Assembly: GCA_001414345.1 (NCBI GenBank)
Contig: LLCB01000136.1
Location: 62,001 to 126,000 of the forward strand
DNA length: 64,000 nucleotides
Source of the DNA: Hymenoscyphus infarciens
Lineage: Eukaryota; Ascomycota; Leotiomycetes; Helotiales; Helotiaceae
Direction: 5' to 3'
Shown in pieces: positions 9,857-21,676 of the stretch. A program made the position numbers and the translations under genes. The notes beneath the pieces are model-generated. The model saw nothing but the letters and a program-made list of their open reading frames with translations, was not told the DNA's origin and made no database searches. Position 1 is the first letter of the stretch. Every line of letters begins with the position of its first letter.

Positions 9857-12550
9857 ATGGACGCAGTTGACCTTTTCCGTCGGGCGCAAAGCTCGGTCAA
9901 CCAGGCGCGCGAAGTCAAGCTGCGCGAGAGTAGCCATGAGAGCGATGACCACTCCCCGAGGATCGCGCACACCTTGACTGCGTGCTGCCGCTGTCGCCAG
10001 GTCGGTGTGATGCCAGTTCCCCTTTGCAAGTGTCAAAAACTGACAAGCAAATAGAGAAAGACCAGATGCGATGCAAACCTCCCCCGCTGCGCGCCATGTG
10101 AACGAGCCGGCGCCCTCTGCGAATACTACGATACCTCGAAAGGAAAGAAGATACCGAGGACATATGTGATAAAACTGCAAGACAAGGTTCGGGCCCTGGA
10201 AGCGGAGCTTAGCCAGTACACAGAGGAAGAAGGATTTCCCCAGAAGCCCGAGGACATTGTGCGGCCAGGAGGATTGATTCGATTAGACGAAGACGATGAG
10301 ACACCGCGATTTTTGGGCCCCTCGAGTGGCATCGCAATGACAAGGTTGGTGATGGAAGAGGCTAAGAAATATACTGATTCAAGGACCATTCGTGAACTTG
10401 TACCTGAGATCCGCCAACGTCGACCGCTTATGAAATCTCCAGAATCTGCGTCGGGAAGGAAAAAATCATATCCCATGATCAGTGCCGTGCCAGCTCCTAC
10501 GTTACCAAGTCGTTTGGTAACAGACAAGCTGATAGAGGTTTTTAATCAAAAGGGTCAGTATGCGTAGAGAAATCCTGACTCCCTTTAAGAGTAACATTGA
10601 CTTACTTTTCGAGCAGCGCAATACTTGGCCCCTACGCTGCACGAGCCAACTTTTGCCAAAGACCTTCAAGAGGTCTACGATGGAAGTCTGGACCCTTACA
10701 AAAATTTCGTCTTGAGAATGGTGCTGGCGATTAGCATGCAAAAACTTGATACCCAATATTCTGGTTTGGCGGATAGTTATTATCTCGCTGCCATGGCCTA
10801 TATGGAAGACGTTATTCGGCCGAAAGATATCAAAACACTAACATGTTTGATATTGGTGGCACAGTACTCTATGTTGACACCAACTCGAACTGCTATATAT
10901 TATATTGTAGGTCTGGCAGTACGTCTTTCGCAACAACTTGGTTTGGCAGAGGAGAAAACCATCACTCAAGGAGTATCCCTCGGAATGGTCACGCCTCTCC
11001 AGCTTGACATGAAACGAAGGTTATCGTGGATCATTCTTTCGATGGAACTAGGCCTGGCGCATAGCATGGGTCGACCTAATGCGTTTGCTACTGGGGAAAA
11101 TCATTTTGATGTTGGATTTTTTGAAACCGTTGATGATGAATACATAACTAAAGATGGCATATTACCCGGCCCAGCTTCTGAAAAGAAGGTTGTGGCTATT
11201 CATTTCCTGCGGATGAGACTTTTACAAGCAGAAATTCGGAGAGTTCTCTACCAAAATAAGCGACCCGAACCAAAAAACGAAGAGCACCCATGGTATCCAG
11301 AAATGGAGAAGAAGTTGAAAGATTGGCTGGAATCGTGCCCTCAGAGCTCAACCTGGAGCAAGGCTTGGTATTTGCATGTGTTTTTCTATGTTTATCTTGG
11401 AAATCAACTAACAATATCCAGGTTCAGTGACAGATACAACACCATGATTGTAACACTTCGAAGGCCCTCACCCCAAGTCCCAAAACCCTCACCCCAATCC
11501 GCCCTAATGTGCTACGAAGCATCCGCCGAAAACGTCCAACGCTCCAGCAAACAAATCCAAGCCGGCATAGTCGACATAACCTGGATCTTCCTCCTCACCA
11601 TCTTCCAAGCAATCAACACCATGCTCTGGTCCATCTCCTACTCCGAAGTGCGCAGCATACACACCAAAGACGAACTCGAAGAAAACGTCGACATAGCGCT
11701 CGAAATCATAGCCTCCTGTCGCGAACGCTGGCCTGGCACTGCAGCTGCCTCAGACCTGTACTCCAAACTTGCGAAAGCTTGTTTGCGATCCTACGATGCC
11801 ATTCCCGAACCTGTTTTTCAAACTCCAGCGCCAAAACATATTTCTCTCGCTCCGAGTTCGTTGGCTACTAATTCCCCGGCTTCGCTTACGGATGGGAATT
11901 CTCCCAGTGCTTCGGAACATAGTATTGCTACTAATGGAGCACAACGATCGCAAGTCCATTTCCAGGAACCACCGCCACAGTTTGGATATGTGTTTAATCA
12001 GATGCCGGAGCAGATCCCGCATTTTGATTATAGCATGCCACCACCACAACCTACTTTCCGCTCAAACTCCATATTTATGTCTAACTCAAGTAGACAATCC
12101 GACCGTCGCTTCTCCTATTTCCCTCCTGATTTTGCTCAAACCAACAACCTCGCGAATTCATGGAATCCTATGGATACCACTCAACCCCACCAAAACCAAG
12201 CGCAAAATCAGAATCAAGCACATTCTCAATCCCAACAGAATCAAAATCAAAACCAGGCGGCGATTGTGGATCCTTCGTATATGATGCATCACTCACCTTT
12301 CTCTTTTGGCGGCTACCAGTTTGGAGAGCAGGATTACGATGTTCATATGCGACAGGGGAGTCTCAGTCAGCAGCAGCAGATTGAGCTCATGCAGACGTTG
12401 GAGACGGATGGGTTAGAGGAGATTGAGAGTTTTATGAGTATGGGGAATCAGTATGGGCAAATGCCGGTAGGTGGAGGGGGGTTTCAGGGGATGGGGGGCC
12501 AGGGCCCAGGGGGGCTGGGGTTGAATGGGGGGAGTAAGTTGAGGCGGTGA
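9857..12550 (+). CDS. Zn2Cys6 fungal-specific transcription factor with Gln/Asn-rich tail (4 exons)
   Basis: Exons are 9857-10000, 10055-10553, 10617-11367 and 11422-12550, giving 2523 nt or 840 residues. The zinc cluster is completed by removing the first intron: cysteines at about residues 43, 46, 53, 60, 63 and 70 (C-x2-C-x6-C-x6-C-x2-C-x6-C), followed by a basic linker (KGKKIPRTYV) and a coiled coil (LQDKVRALEAELSQY). The central region, containing TCLILVAQYSML and VGLAVRLSQQLGLAEE, is a fungal-specific transcription factor domain. The C-terminal 200 residues are Gln/Asn/Pro-rich and end Gly-rich, as in activation regions. The third intron (11368-11421, 54 bp) is a multiple of three without a stop, so it can be read through; removing it restores the usual W-F-x-x-R-Y-N-T phrase. 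The regulated pathway is unknown. Confidence 0.88.
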
Positions 12551-14435
12551 TGATATCTTGGGGATGGGAGTATTCTGACCTTGTAGTCTTTGCATCAAAG
12601 CCAAATGGAATTCCAAGCTTTTGAGTAGTTCGACCGAGGGGCTTGGATTCGGACTCGGATTCCGGTTTTTGATGAGAAACGAGAAGGTCCACGATGAGAA
12701 GGAACGCCGGACTCGGGATTGGTGGGGATGAAAGGCGTATTCATGTTAGAACGGTCTAGCTGCGAAGCTTTGTATCTGATTGGAATGAGAGGACTGGGTG
12801 GAGGCCTTTTGAGATTTAGGGCTAGAAGGTTGGATTAATCATGGTGTATATACCTCCTTCACCTCGCTGCCTGGTTTTAGAGATATATGATATCAATGTA
12901 TCTTGTGTTTTTGGTGTTTTGTGGGTAGGTTGTGAGGAGTACATGTGGAAGTGTGTGTGGATTTCAGGGAGGCGGGGGGGGGAAGATGGTGAGAGGTGTT
13001 TTCTGAGGATGTGGCGGTTGGGAGAGGATAAAGGGGAATCCAAGTTTGTTAAGCTATATTCACGAAATGAGACTTGATTAGAAACGTGGCGATCAAGAAA
13101 CACATCGCCTCGTCAACGAACTCCTCGGTCTCTTAACGAATCTGAAAGCACTATCTATCGCTACTCGCCAAGGACGACAACGAGTCTTTCCAGCCACCTT
13201 TTCTGAAAGTCAACTCGATGCCCCGTTTGAAAGACGTTACATGGGACGATGAGCAACTCTCTATGGAAAACACACAACCGTACTTGGTCCTTGAGAGCGT
13301 GGAGAAGAGGAATCTTGCTTCGTATTTTCCGGCAAGTTTTCCAAAGTCGGCGGCGCTGCATGGGAAGACATGGCCGCTTTGAAGCTTGGTTCTTGATCAT
13401 ATCCATTCCTTTGGACTCGCTTCGTGGCATTCTAGAGATTTGCCCCGAGGATCAAGAGTCTTCGTCTTGGATTTCCTGGGAAGGGGATCCCGGGTTCGGC
13501 AAGGTATGCTCTGTTGAAGGACCCTGTCAAGAGATAACAACACACGTATCACCAATTCGACTGTCTGAGACTTTGGCTGTTGCGCGGATCTAGCTACAGA
13601 GGCTTGGGCTTCTAGTATGTGGATGTTTATGGCTGAGTATTGATCGAACGAGGATGGACTTGAGTATGAGGTCCGCACTCACCTATATCCCCCGCCCATC
13701 GAAATGCTTGTTTCCCGATGTATGGGGTACTCTATACACTTCAAGGACCGGGTTATACCAAACGCTTCCCTCAAGTCTAGAGAGCTTAGCAGTAAATATT
13801 CCAACCCCCGAACATTTCCCCTGTTAACTCTCTTTAGATATACTTTCACTGCGGGTTTTGGATCCAACGAACGTCTTTCGATTCAAGATCAAGACAATGG
13901 AATCCTCCAGACAAGATGTCGGGATTATTAGTTGAGGCTGGAATTCATGTGATCGGAAGGACAAATTAGCTAGTTTGGCTTCTCTTCTACCTGGCGCGTC
14001 TGGATTCATTTCATAGCCTTTGGCGGTGCGTGTTTTGCACGTCAATGGTGGTATCGGTGAGCAGTCCTGTTCTTACAAATTTGTATTTAGCATACCATTA
14101 TCCTAACTAGATTTTTCGCTTACTGTGTCACCCAGACCACAAAACGAAGGCGAGGAATGTTTGCTTTCTTGCGAATAGGTCTTTTCTGCGGTTTTAGCAG
14201 TGAAACCTTGTAAGTCAGTGAAGTCCTCAATGAAGTCCTCAATGAAGTCCTTCCTAAATTACTAAACTTTCATTAACACAAGAAAGGCGTCAACGATGGC
14301 AACACGTCTCCTGTTCTATCCTGCGCCAATTCCCCCTTCATCAACGCCGCCACCACTTCCTGCGCCGGGTCTTTATGGAAGCGCAACCCTTATGACGCTA
14401 GATTTGGTGCTAATTTGGCATGGAAGCCGCGGATC
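12551..14435. other. Gene-poor region with possible coding debris
   Basis: No intact gene is seen. Between about 13150 and 13500 one plus-strand frame reads as protein-like text (KVNSMPRLKDVTWDDEQLSM, then LVLDHIHSFGLASW) but is broken by stops and has no start, so a decayed gene of unknown family is possible. A 12 bp motif GAAGTCCTCAAT recurs about three times near 14218-14252. Confidence 0.35.
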
Positions 14436-15117
14436 TAGGGATGCAGAATATTACGTTACGTAAAGCAATACGAAACGCTCTTTTAGCGTAAAGCGTAATA
14501 TGGCTATTAGTGTTATTTTAGGATAAATTTGAGGTATAAAAGTGTATATATATAGTACTGAAAGGTAGCCTTTTAGTATGAAAAGTAATAATTTGTATTA
14601 AAATTATATAGGATAATTAATCTCTCATAGAATCGTTATTGCTCTCGTTCGTAACCTAGGAGTAAATCCTCTATAGTTAGTAATATATCCTCTCTATCCT
14701 GCTTCTATGCTACTTTATCCTAATCAGTTTCGCTGCTTATATAGTATAAACTTCTATAATTTATATAGATAAAGATAAGCTTAACTATCTAATTAAGCTA
14801 TATATAATAAGAGCTTAGAGTAGATACCTCTAACGTTCTCTATCTTAACTTTAAGATTACGGTTATAGACTCTTCGATTTAATGGTGCTTTAAGCTAATA
14901 TTCATAGTGTTATAGGAAAATATTATTTTAGAAAAGAAATACTAAAGTATAAATTTTTTTTAAGTAAGTAGAGTAAGCGCTAGCACGTAACAGGAAATAG
15001 ACGCTTCCTACTAGCTAATAAAACTCTTAGTAATATAATAAAGCATATAGCTCTTTTAGCTTTACTTTATACTTTATTCGTATTAAACCTTGGCTTTTCG
15101 TAAAGGAAACATCCCTA
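14436..15117. mobile_element. Small RIP-mutated DNA element with short terminal inverted repeats
   Basis: An AT-rich, TpA-rich block of 682 bp is sharply bounded by TAGGGATG at 14436-14443 and its inverse complement CATCCCTA at 15110-15117. The inner ends also share an inverted TAATACG/GCAATACG-like segment. Flanking bases CGCGGATC and GCCGAATC resemble each other but are not an exact duplication. The size, no coding capacity and hAT-like 5'-TAGGG end suggest a non-autonomous DNA transposon; the family is uncertain. Confidence 0.5.
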
Positions 15118-15526
15118 GCCGAATCGCGGGATGTTAAACTACAGCTACAGAGCAGATTGTACATATACCGCTTGGCCTTGAGCATACACTTAGAGCAAAC
15201 TGTGAGTTACCAGCGAGAGAAAACTAAAGGCATTGTAAGTCTATCTTTGCACCTTTGTTATTTTCAATATTACTACATGATTTACACCAGGTTGTAATAG
15301 AGGAGGGGGGTGGTTATCGAGATGCTGGATGCCTTCGATATAGATTTTCGGCCACTAAAGATGCGAATGCTGCTTAGAATTTTTTATTCTTGATTGGAAG
15401 GGAGAGAGGAAAAGGGTCAGGGGTGAGAGGCAAATCCTCGCTAGCCTGATGAGGTGCACATGCCCCCGCTCAAGTTGACAGTTGAAAAATTACCCGTACA
15501 TATATATTAAGCTACATCAAGAAACA
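15118..15526. other. 3' flank of the coiled-coil gene
   Basis: About 400 bp of ordinary base composition lie between the AT-rich element and the stop codon of the minus-strand coiled-coil gene. No feature is recognised. Confidence 0.5.
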
Positions 15527-18500
15527 TCAAGCACCTGGTGGTGGGGGATTACCAGCAAGCAATCTGGTCAGTCTTGCAACCTCTTCGTCTTTCTCTTTAA
15601 GCTCCTGTTGAAGCTTCTTCGTCTCCGCATCATTCTTTTTCAGCTCCTCTTCAGCTTTCCTTTTCTCCTGGTCATCATTTTTGAGCGCCTTTGCTTGTCT
15701 TCTCGCTGTAACAGCAGCTTGCAAAATCGATTTTTTCGCATCTTTAGCCGACACTTCCTTCATTCTGTCAATCACCTCCTTATTCGCCTGTTTCCGGGCG
15801 TTCATTCCCGCCTCATCTATCTCCTCTCCTGAATCCTCCGAATAGTACCCCGCTTGAGCTAAAGCTTTGCGCTCCTCCCAATCATCTCCCCACTGATAAT
15901 CCTCTGATCCCCCTGGTAGATTCCTGGCTCGTTCTGTCAACACTTTGAAAGAATCTGGGCCATCGCCTTGTCCTAAATTCTCCCAATCCGCCTGAAGCTT
16001 TTTCAAATCATTTGTAATATTTTCGAGAAATGCGTCATCTGGTAGAGGTTTCAGGCACTCCTCTCGAAGTTTGTGACATTCCTCGAGGATTCTCTTGTTG
16101 TTTGCTTCTTTCCGAGCCTTTTCTTCTTTCTCTTTTACGCATTCCTTTTCTAACACTTCTAGTAATTGTAGTTGTCCCTCATAATCATCAGCAGGTACTT
16201 GTCCTTCTTTTTTCATTTTACCCCACTCCTTTTGCTGCCTTTCCCCAAGCTTGTCTAATCTCCTTTGTATTTCTCCTTCTTGATATTCCTTTCTGAGCAG
16301 TTCTTTTTCAAACTCTTTTGCTCTTTTGAATAATCTTGTCCGTATATCACCTGGCTTAACCTTGCTCGCTGTCATCTCAGCTTGAAATTCCTTCAATTCG
16401 TCGCGCAGCGCATCGTCCAAGTTCCGTATACGGTCTGTTTCTTCGCGCTCTTCTTCTATGGCTGCAAACAACTCTTTTAATTTTGTGGTTCTTTTCTTCC
16501 GTTTATCGCCCTCCTTAGACACCTCTTTGTCCAACCCAGCGTCAAAAACAGACATTTCTTTGGCCTGCTTTCCGTTGAGAAGCTCCTCGGTACGCTTTGC
16601 TTCCTCAACTTCTTTGTTTATTGCCTTTTCAAACTGTCTAAGTCGTCCTAAGTGTTTCTTGCTTTTGAATAATCCATCTTCCTGTGGATATTTTTCTCCC
16701 ATCTCTGTGTGAAAACGTCTTATTTCATTCCGTTGACTTTGATCACAGAGGTCAAGTATACGGTTTGCTTCAACCAGATTTTCATTTGATTTTCTCACTT
16801 TCTCTTCCAGAACTTTCATTCTTTCCCATACTGAAATCCTTATTTCGTCAGTTTCTCTCCCTTCTTCTTTTAACTTTTCCTCAAATTCTCTAGTTTCGTC
16901 TTGCTGCACGCCGTAAAGTCCATTTTGGCGTATATCTTCTATTTCCGTACGTATTTCCTCGATATGAATCTTCAACGCCTCCTGTTGAACCAGTGTCAAC
17001 TGTGCTCTGTTTTGTAGGTTCATTCGTAGCCTTCTTGCTCTTTCTTCCCATTCACTTCTTCTTTTCTTCTCATCTTCATCTTCTTCCTCTTCCTCTTCTT
17101 CTTCAGGTGGCCCACCACCTCCACGAACCTTGATTACTTTCTCCTTCTGCCTCTCACTCTCCTTCTTTCTCTTTTTCTCTGTATCTTTTGACTGTATTTT
17201 TTCACACTCTTGGGCATATGGTATTACTTTCTTCAGTATAGTATAATCATTAACCCCGTCTTCAAGCCACTTGCGCGCGACGTCTTTTAACATTTTAACC
17301 CACTTGTCGTCGAGAATTGTCTGTAAACGATCCCATTCCCCCTTAAGGTCATCCTTTCCTTCAATTTCGGTTAGTCCTCTTCCCTTGACTGCTTTTCCTT
17401 CCGCAAGAGCTAACAACTCCTTCACAAGCTCTTTTCTGTCATTCTCTTCCTCTTGACTACTCTAGAGATGACGAATTGCAAATTAGCCTCGATAAATAGC
17501 AAAGGAGTGGAAATAAAGAGTGGTAGAAACATACATCTTCGTCTGTCTTTGGATCATTTGTCCCTCTCCTTACTCTCTTATTAGTAGAGTCATCACTTCC
17601 GTCCTTCAATACTTTATCAGCTTTTCCTTCTCTGATTTATTCTAAAAACAGATTAAAAATCTTTACGTACCTTTTCTACGGATCGTCTTTTGTTGTTGGG
17701 TGTTGCCTTCCTAGGGAGCTGAGGTGCATCGCTTTGGCTGTCCTCACTCTTAGAGATTTTGTCAGCATGTTTCTTTCTAGAATCTACATTTGAGACTTTA
17801 GAATAAGATATGCGTACATCTTCTGATGGTGTTTGCTCTCTTGGCAAGATCTTGGGTTTATCCGCAGTTAGCGATTTTTCTTCATTCTTGGAGACTTCGT
17901 CAGGATTCTCTCTTCCTCGAAGCTGGATTACACCCTTTGTTTTCAAAAATACAAAAGTAGCATAAACATACCTTGTCAGGACTTTTCAGTGGCTTGAGCG
18001 GGTTGACCAGAAGCATTAGCATTTTGACTTTCTCGAATATGAGGAAGAATATCACGGCTTCACTCAGGAAATAGAAACAGAAGAAGAGAGTGAAATATAC
18101 ATACCGTGTCTTGAGTCAGTTGGGGTGGTGGTTGCCCAACTTGAATAGCCTTTTTAAGTGCAGCAACGTCCAATTCTCCATCTTTAAATGCATTCAAGAA
18201 TGTAGCGTCGTCCCAATGCCCATCTTTAAAGGCCGTTGAGAATGCATCAACGTCCAACTCCCCTTCTTCAAATGTCTTTGAGAGTGGTGCGAATGCCCCA
18301 TCTTTGAACGCCTTTAATATTGTATGGTTAAAAAGCTCCGAGAATGCGTTGTCCAATTTCCCCTCTTGAAATGCCGTTAAGATTGTAGTAAAGTGGAATT
18401 TTCGAGCTTGATATTCCTTTAAGAAGAAAAAAATGTCTAATTCCTTACTTTGAACTGCCGTCTCGAACAGTTCGTTGGCATGCTCCTCAAGCTCGGCTTG

Positions 18501-20206
18501 TCTCTCTTCGGGCGTGAATTGACTATTGTTTATCATTTCCTGAGCGTAATTATCTAACTTATCCTTTAAATCATTTTTTGTTTTCTCAGGTTCCATGGCT
18601 GATTTGGCTGGTGTAGCTATCGCAAGTGGCGCTACACCTTCCATTTGTAAAGATGGTCTTGATGGAGGAGGTTCGCTTGATGTCGTTTTCTCTAGTGGCA
18701 CTGGCGCAGGTCTTTCTGGAAGAGTTTCCTTATAATCACTTCCGCTAGGTTTCTTTCAGAAATTTCGTCAGCCTTTCTCGCTTCTAAAAATCGATGAAGT
18801 ACGAAAACGATTCTATTGTGGAGGACGTTTAAGAAAAAGCGAAACATAGATACCTTGAAATTGATAGGTGTTGGTGTTTTCTCGGGTGACGCTGTTTGTT
18901 CCGCAAGACCTTGAAGCTCTTTGTCTAAAGAAGTCCGCTTTTTAGAGCCTATGGTTGGTGTATCTGTCGCAAGTGACGCCCTCCTTCCAGATTGTAAAGA
19001 TGGTTCTGATAGAGGTTCTGCTGAGGCAGACTCAGTTCTTTCAACTCCCAAACGCTCTGCTTCCAACAAGGAGGGCGTAGATTGTGTTTTTTGTGTGCTA
19101 GGAGTTTTTGAGCTATCGTCACCATCTGAACTTGGTCTTCCTTCTTTTTCTCCTGGTAAAGGTGACAAAGGACCTGACGATGAGAATATAATGTTTGCTT
19201 CAACTACTTTCTTTGAGAAATAGTTAGCATTTTCCTCTTCTATGGGAAGTTTCTGTTGAGAGGCAGGAACTTCTAGAGGTAGAGAAAATAATGAGGATGT
19301 ATACCACAGTTGCACTTATGTTAGGTTCTTCTACGGGTTCTTCTTTGACACTTGGCTCAGATTTTGAGGAAGCTTCTCGTATATATTCTGGAGTAGTTTC
19401 TTTTCTCGACCTCGTTTCCTTGAAATCCTAGTTAGCTTTTAATATCTGTAAAAAATGAAGCCCAGGGGTATGAAGCTCAAGGGGAAGGATTCATACACTA
19501 GGTGCTGCTGCCGTAGGTACTTCTGTGGAACCTGTGTCGGACTCTTCCTTGATGGGACTGTTCAAGGAGGAAAAGAAAATGTTTTCTGCTGCCGGCTCGT
19601 CGCTTGGCTTGCTGTCTGGATTCTTCTCCTCTAGCTTCTCTCCTGGATTTCTGTCTCTTACTTGCTTTGCCTTCTTTTTTCCTGTCGACTTTTCTTCTGT
19701 ATTTTTTCCTTTCGGTCCTCTTTTCGTTACAGCTTGGTTTCCTTCCGACTCGTCTTCCGACTCTTCTTCCGACGTCGCCGGCTCGACGTGTTTTGGCGGG
19801 GTAACAGTCGTCTTTTGTAAATGTAGTTCGAATTCGCTAGGTCCTTCTTTTGGCTTTACACGGTTAGTTAGCCTTTTCTTTCTAAGAAAGGACCGTTTTT
19901 GATACTTTGGATTTTTTGGGAAGATAAAATATGAGATAGCATACCTTAGGTTTGCTCTTTTTCCTTCGTGGTGTCTGTTCTTCTTCTCTCTCGTCGGCTG
20001 ACCAGGGGTTCTCGTCCTCTTGTCCCTTTTTCTGAAAAGAATAATTAGCTTTTTCCCTTCTTAGAGTACGATGGGGCACAATTAAGTAGAAATGGGGTAA
20101 AATAGAAAAAGGATAAGAAACGAGGTAATCATACCGCGCTACTCCTTGTTCTCCTCTTTGCAGGTAAGCTTGATTTTGAAGCTGGGTGTTTCCTCCTGGG
20201 TGGCAT
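15527..20206 (-). CDS. Ten-exon charged coiled-coil protein with AFKDG-type repeats
   Basis: Proposed minus-strand exons: 20206-20135, 20031-19945, 19853-19497, 19418-19305 (or from 19427), 19210-18854, 18752-18105, 17992-17972, 17934-17671, 17603-17535 and 17461-15527, for about 1307 residues. Every exon length is a multiple of three and all introns are phase 0. The N-terminus is Lys/Arg/Ser-rich (MPPRRKHPASKSSLPAKRR), then low-complexity Ser/Thr/Glu. Around residues 455-540 five or six copies of a short motif (AFQEG, AFKDG, TFEEG, AFKDG, AFKDG) recur mostly every 14 residues. The last exon encodes about 640 residues that are almost all Glu/Lys/Arg helix: a long coiled coil with an acidic run and a GGGGPP hinge, ending in NPPPPGA. 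I recognise no family. The 21 bp exon and its 37 bp intron are doubtful; joining the exons at 18105 and 17934 directly is an alternative. Confidence 0.7.
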
Positions 20207-21676
20207 CGCAATAAAAAAAACTCAACTAGAACTGTATTCCCAAATTCTCAACCTGAGAAAAAGGATTTCCATTCCGAACTTGAAATATAGCAGTGAAGAT
20301 TCTCCAAGGACGTTTCTAGACTCGTGGTAATGACCAATTGAGAAAAACAAAGGCAACCGCCAGGAATGAATGAAAGCAGCACATCCATCCCGCCTCTAAC
20401 AAAGAGAATAATCCCACGACCAATCCCGTCTCCTTCAACAACGCTATTCTCTGAAAGTTCCGAATCAAAGCGAGACAAAAAACTGAAAGATCATCCCATT
20501 CATGGATTGATTATTGTACTCCACCAAAGGGCGGCCTAGCCAGCGGTCGCGATAGTGGCTGGATATCAAGCAAAATACTAAGGACCATTAGTACCCATAC
20601 TCTGAAAATCGAATCTGTGTAAAAAAAACTAGAACAGGAAGATGATTCTTCCTGGCCGTGAAATAAATAAAAAAAGAGTCGTCACTCACGCTGGCCAGAG
20701 GAGCAACCCCGCAACTCCAAGCAAGGTATGACCGAAAACAGCCACCCCACCTACCCCAACAAAGAAACAGTCAACCACAACCATCCCATTCAACCGACGC
20801 CACAGGACAAAGCCATTCATCCAGAGCTTTGTTAAAGCAGATGAACTGAATCGCCTCCGATAGCCAAATTAGGTTGCGATCCGCGACGCCAACCACTTCC
20901 CCTCCCTCCGCAACTCAACAGACATGAGGCACAACATCCCAAAAAGAATTCACTTGAACTCTCCCTCAACCACCTACTACACACAAAAAAAAAAAATCCA
21001 ACACCTCAAGTACATCAAAAAATCATATTCCTCAAATGAGTAAATCTGAATTATATAATACATTACACTAATTTTTTCCTTTCCCTCTTTCTCCCCCCCA
21101 TCCGTCCATCAATCCATCCAGCTGCCCCCCAAAAGAGGGAGCGGGCAGGCATACCAGGTCCATACATACAAGCTAAGCTAGCACAACCACACACCAAAAC
21201 ACAAACATTAAAACATGGTGACCATAGCACAGAAAAAGGAAAGGAAACTTTTTTGGGCTCCCTCATTTATTGGCAAAAATATCTCTCTTTCTCAACTCAA
21301 AATCTCATCTTCCCCCAATTGACTACAAGCCACACCACACCGAGCTTAAATTTCCCCATTGCGCGCTCGCCTATGTAGCTGCGCATCCATCAATTCAACC
21401 TGATCTCTCTCCCTCCATGTCCAGTATGATGATTAATTAAATTACAAAGGTGTTCGTCGTCGTCGAACTATAAAAATAAAATAAAAAGAAAGAAGAAGAA
21501 AAGTAATCTGTCGAAGGGGGTATCAAAAAAGGTCAACACCAAATGTAAAAAGAAAAAAGCCGCACCAACCCAAGCATGATACGCCCATAAAGACGAAGGG
21601 GAGTATATAATCCCAAAGTCGTCGAATAACAACAAATGAAATGTGACAAATGAAATATCTTCAAGCATGGAGGCAA
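20207..21676. other. Intergenic region, pyrimidine/AC-rich
   Basis: About 1.5 kb comprises the upstream region of the coiled-coil gene and the 3' flank of the next minus-strand gene. It is rich in CCA/ACA and short A and T runs. No coding region, RNA gene or transposon is recognised. Confidence 0.5.

Noticed and set aside
11769..12284. 171-codon plus-strand frame
   Set aside because: It overlaps the regulator's real frame in another register and is low complexity.
5887..12550. Secondary-metabolite cluster around the two regulators
   Set aside because: No backbone synthase, tailoring enzyme or transporter occurs nearby.
13150..13930. Possible decayed protein gene
   Set aside because: Some protein-like phrases, but stops, no start and no family recognition; mentioned only as debris in the intergenic entry.
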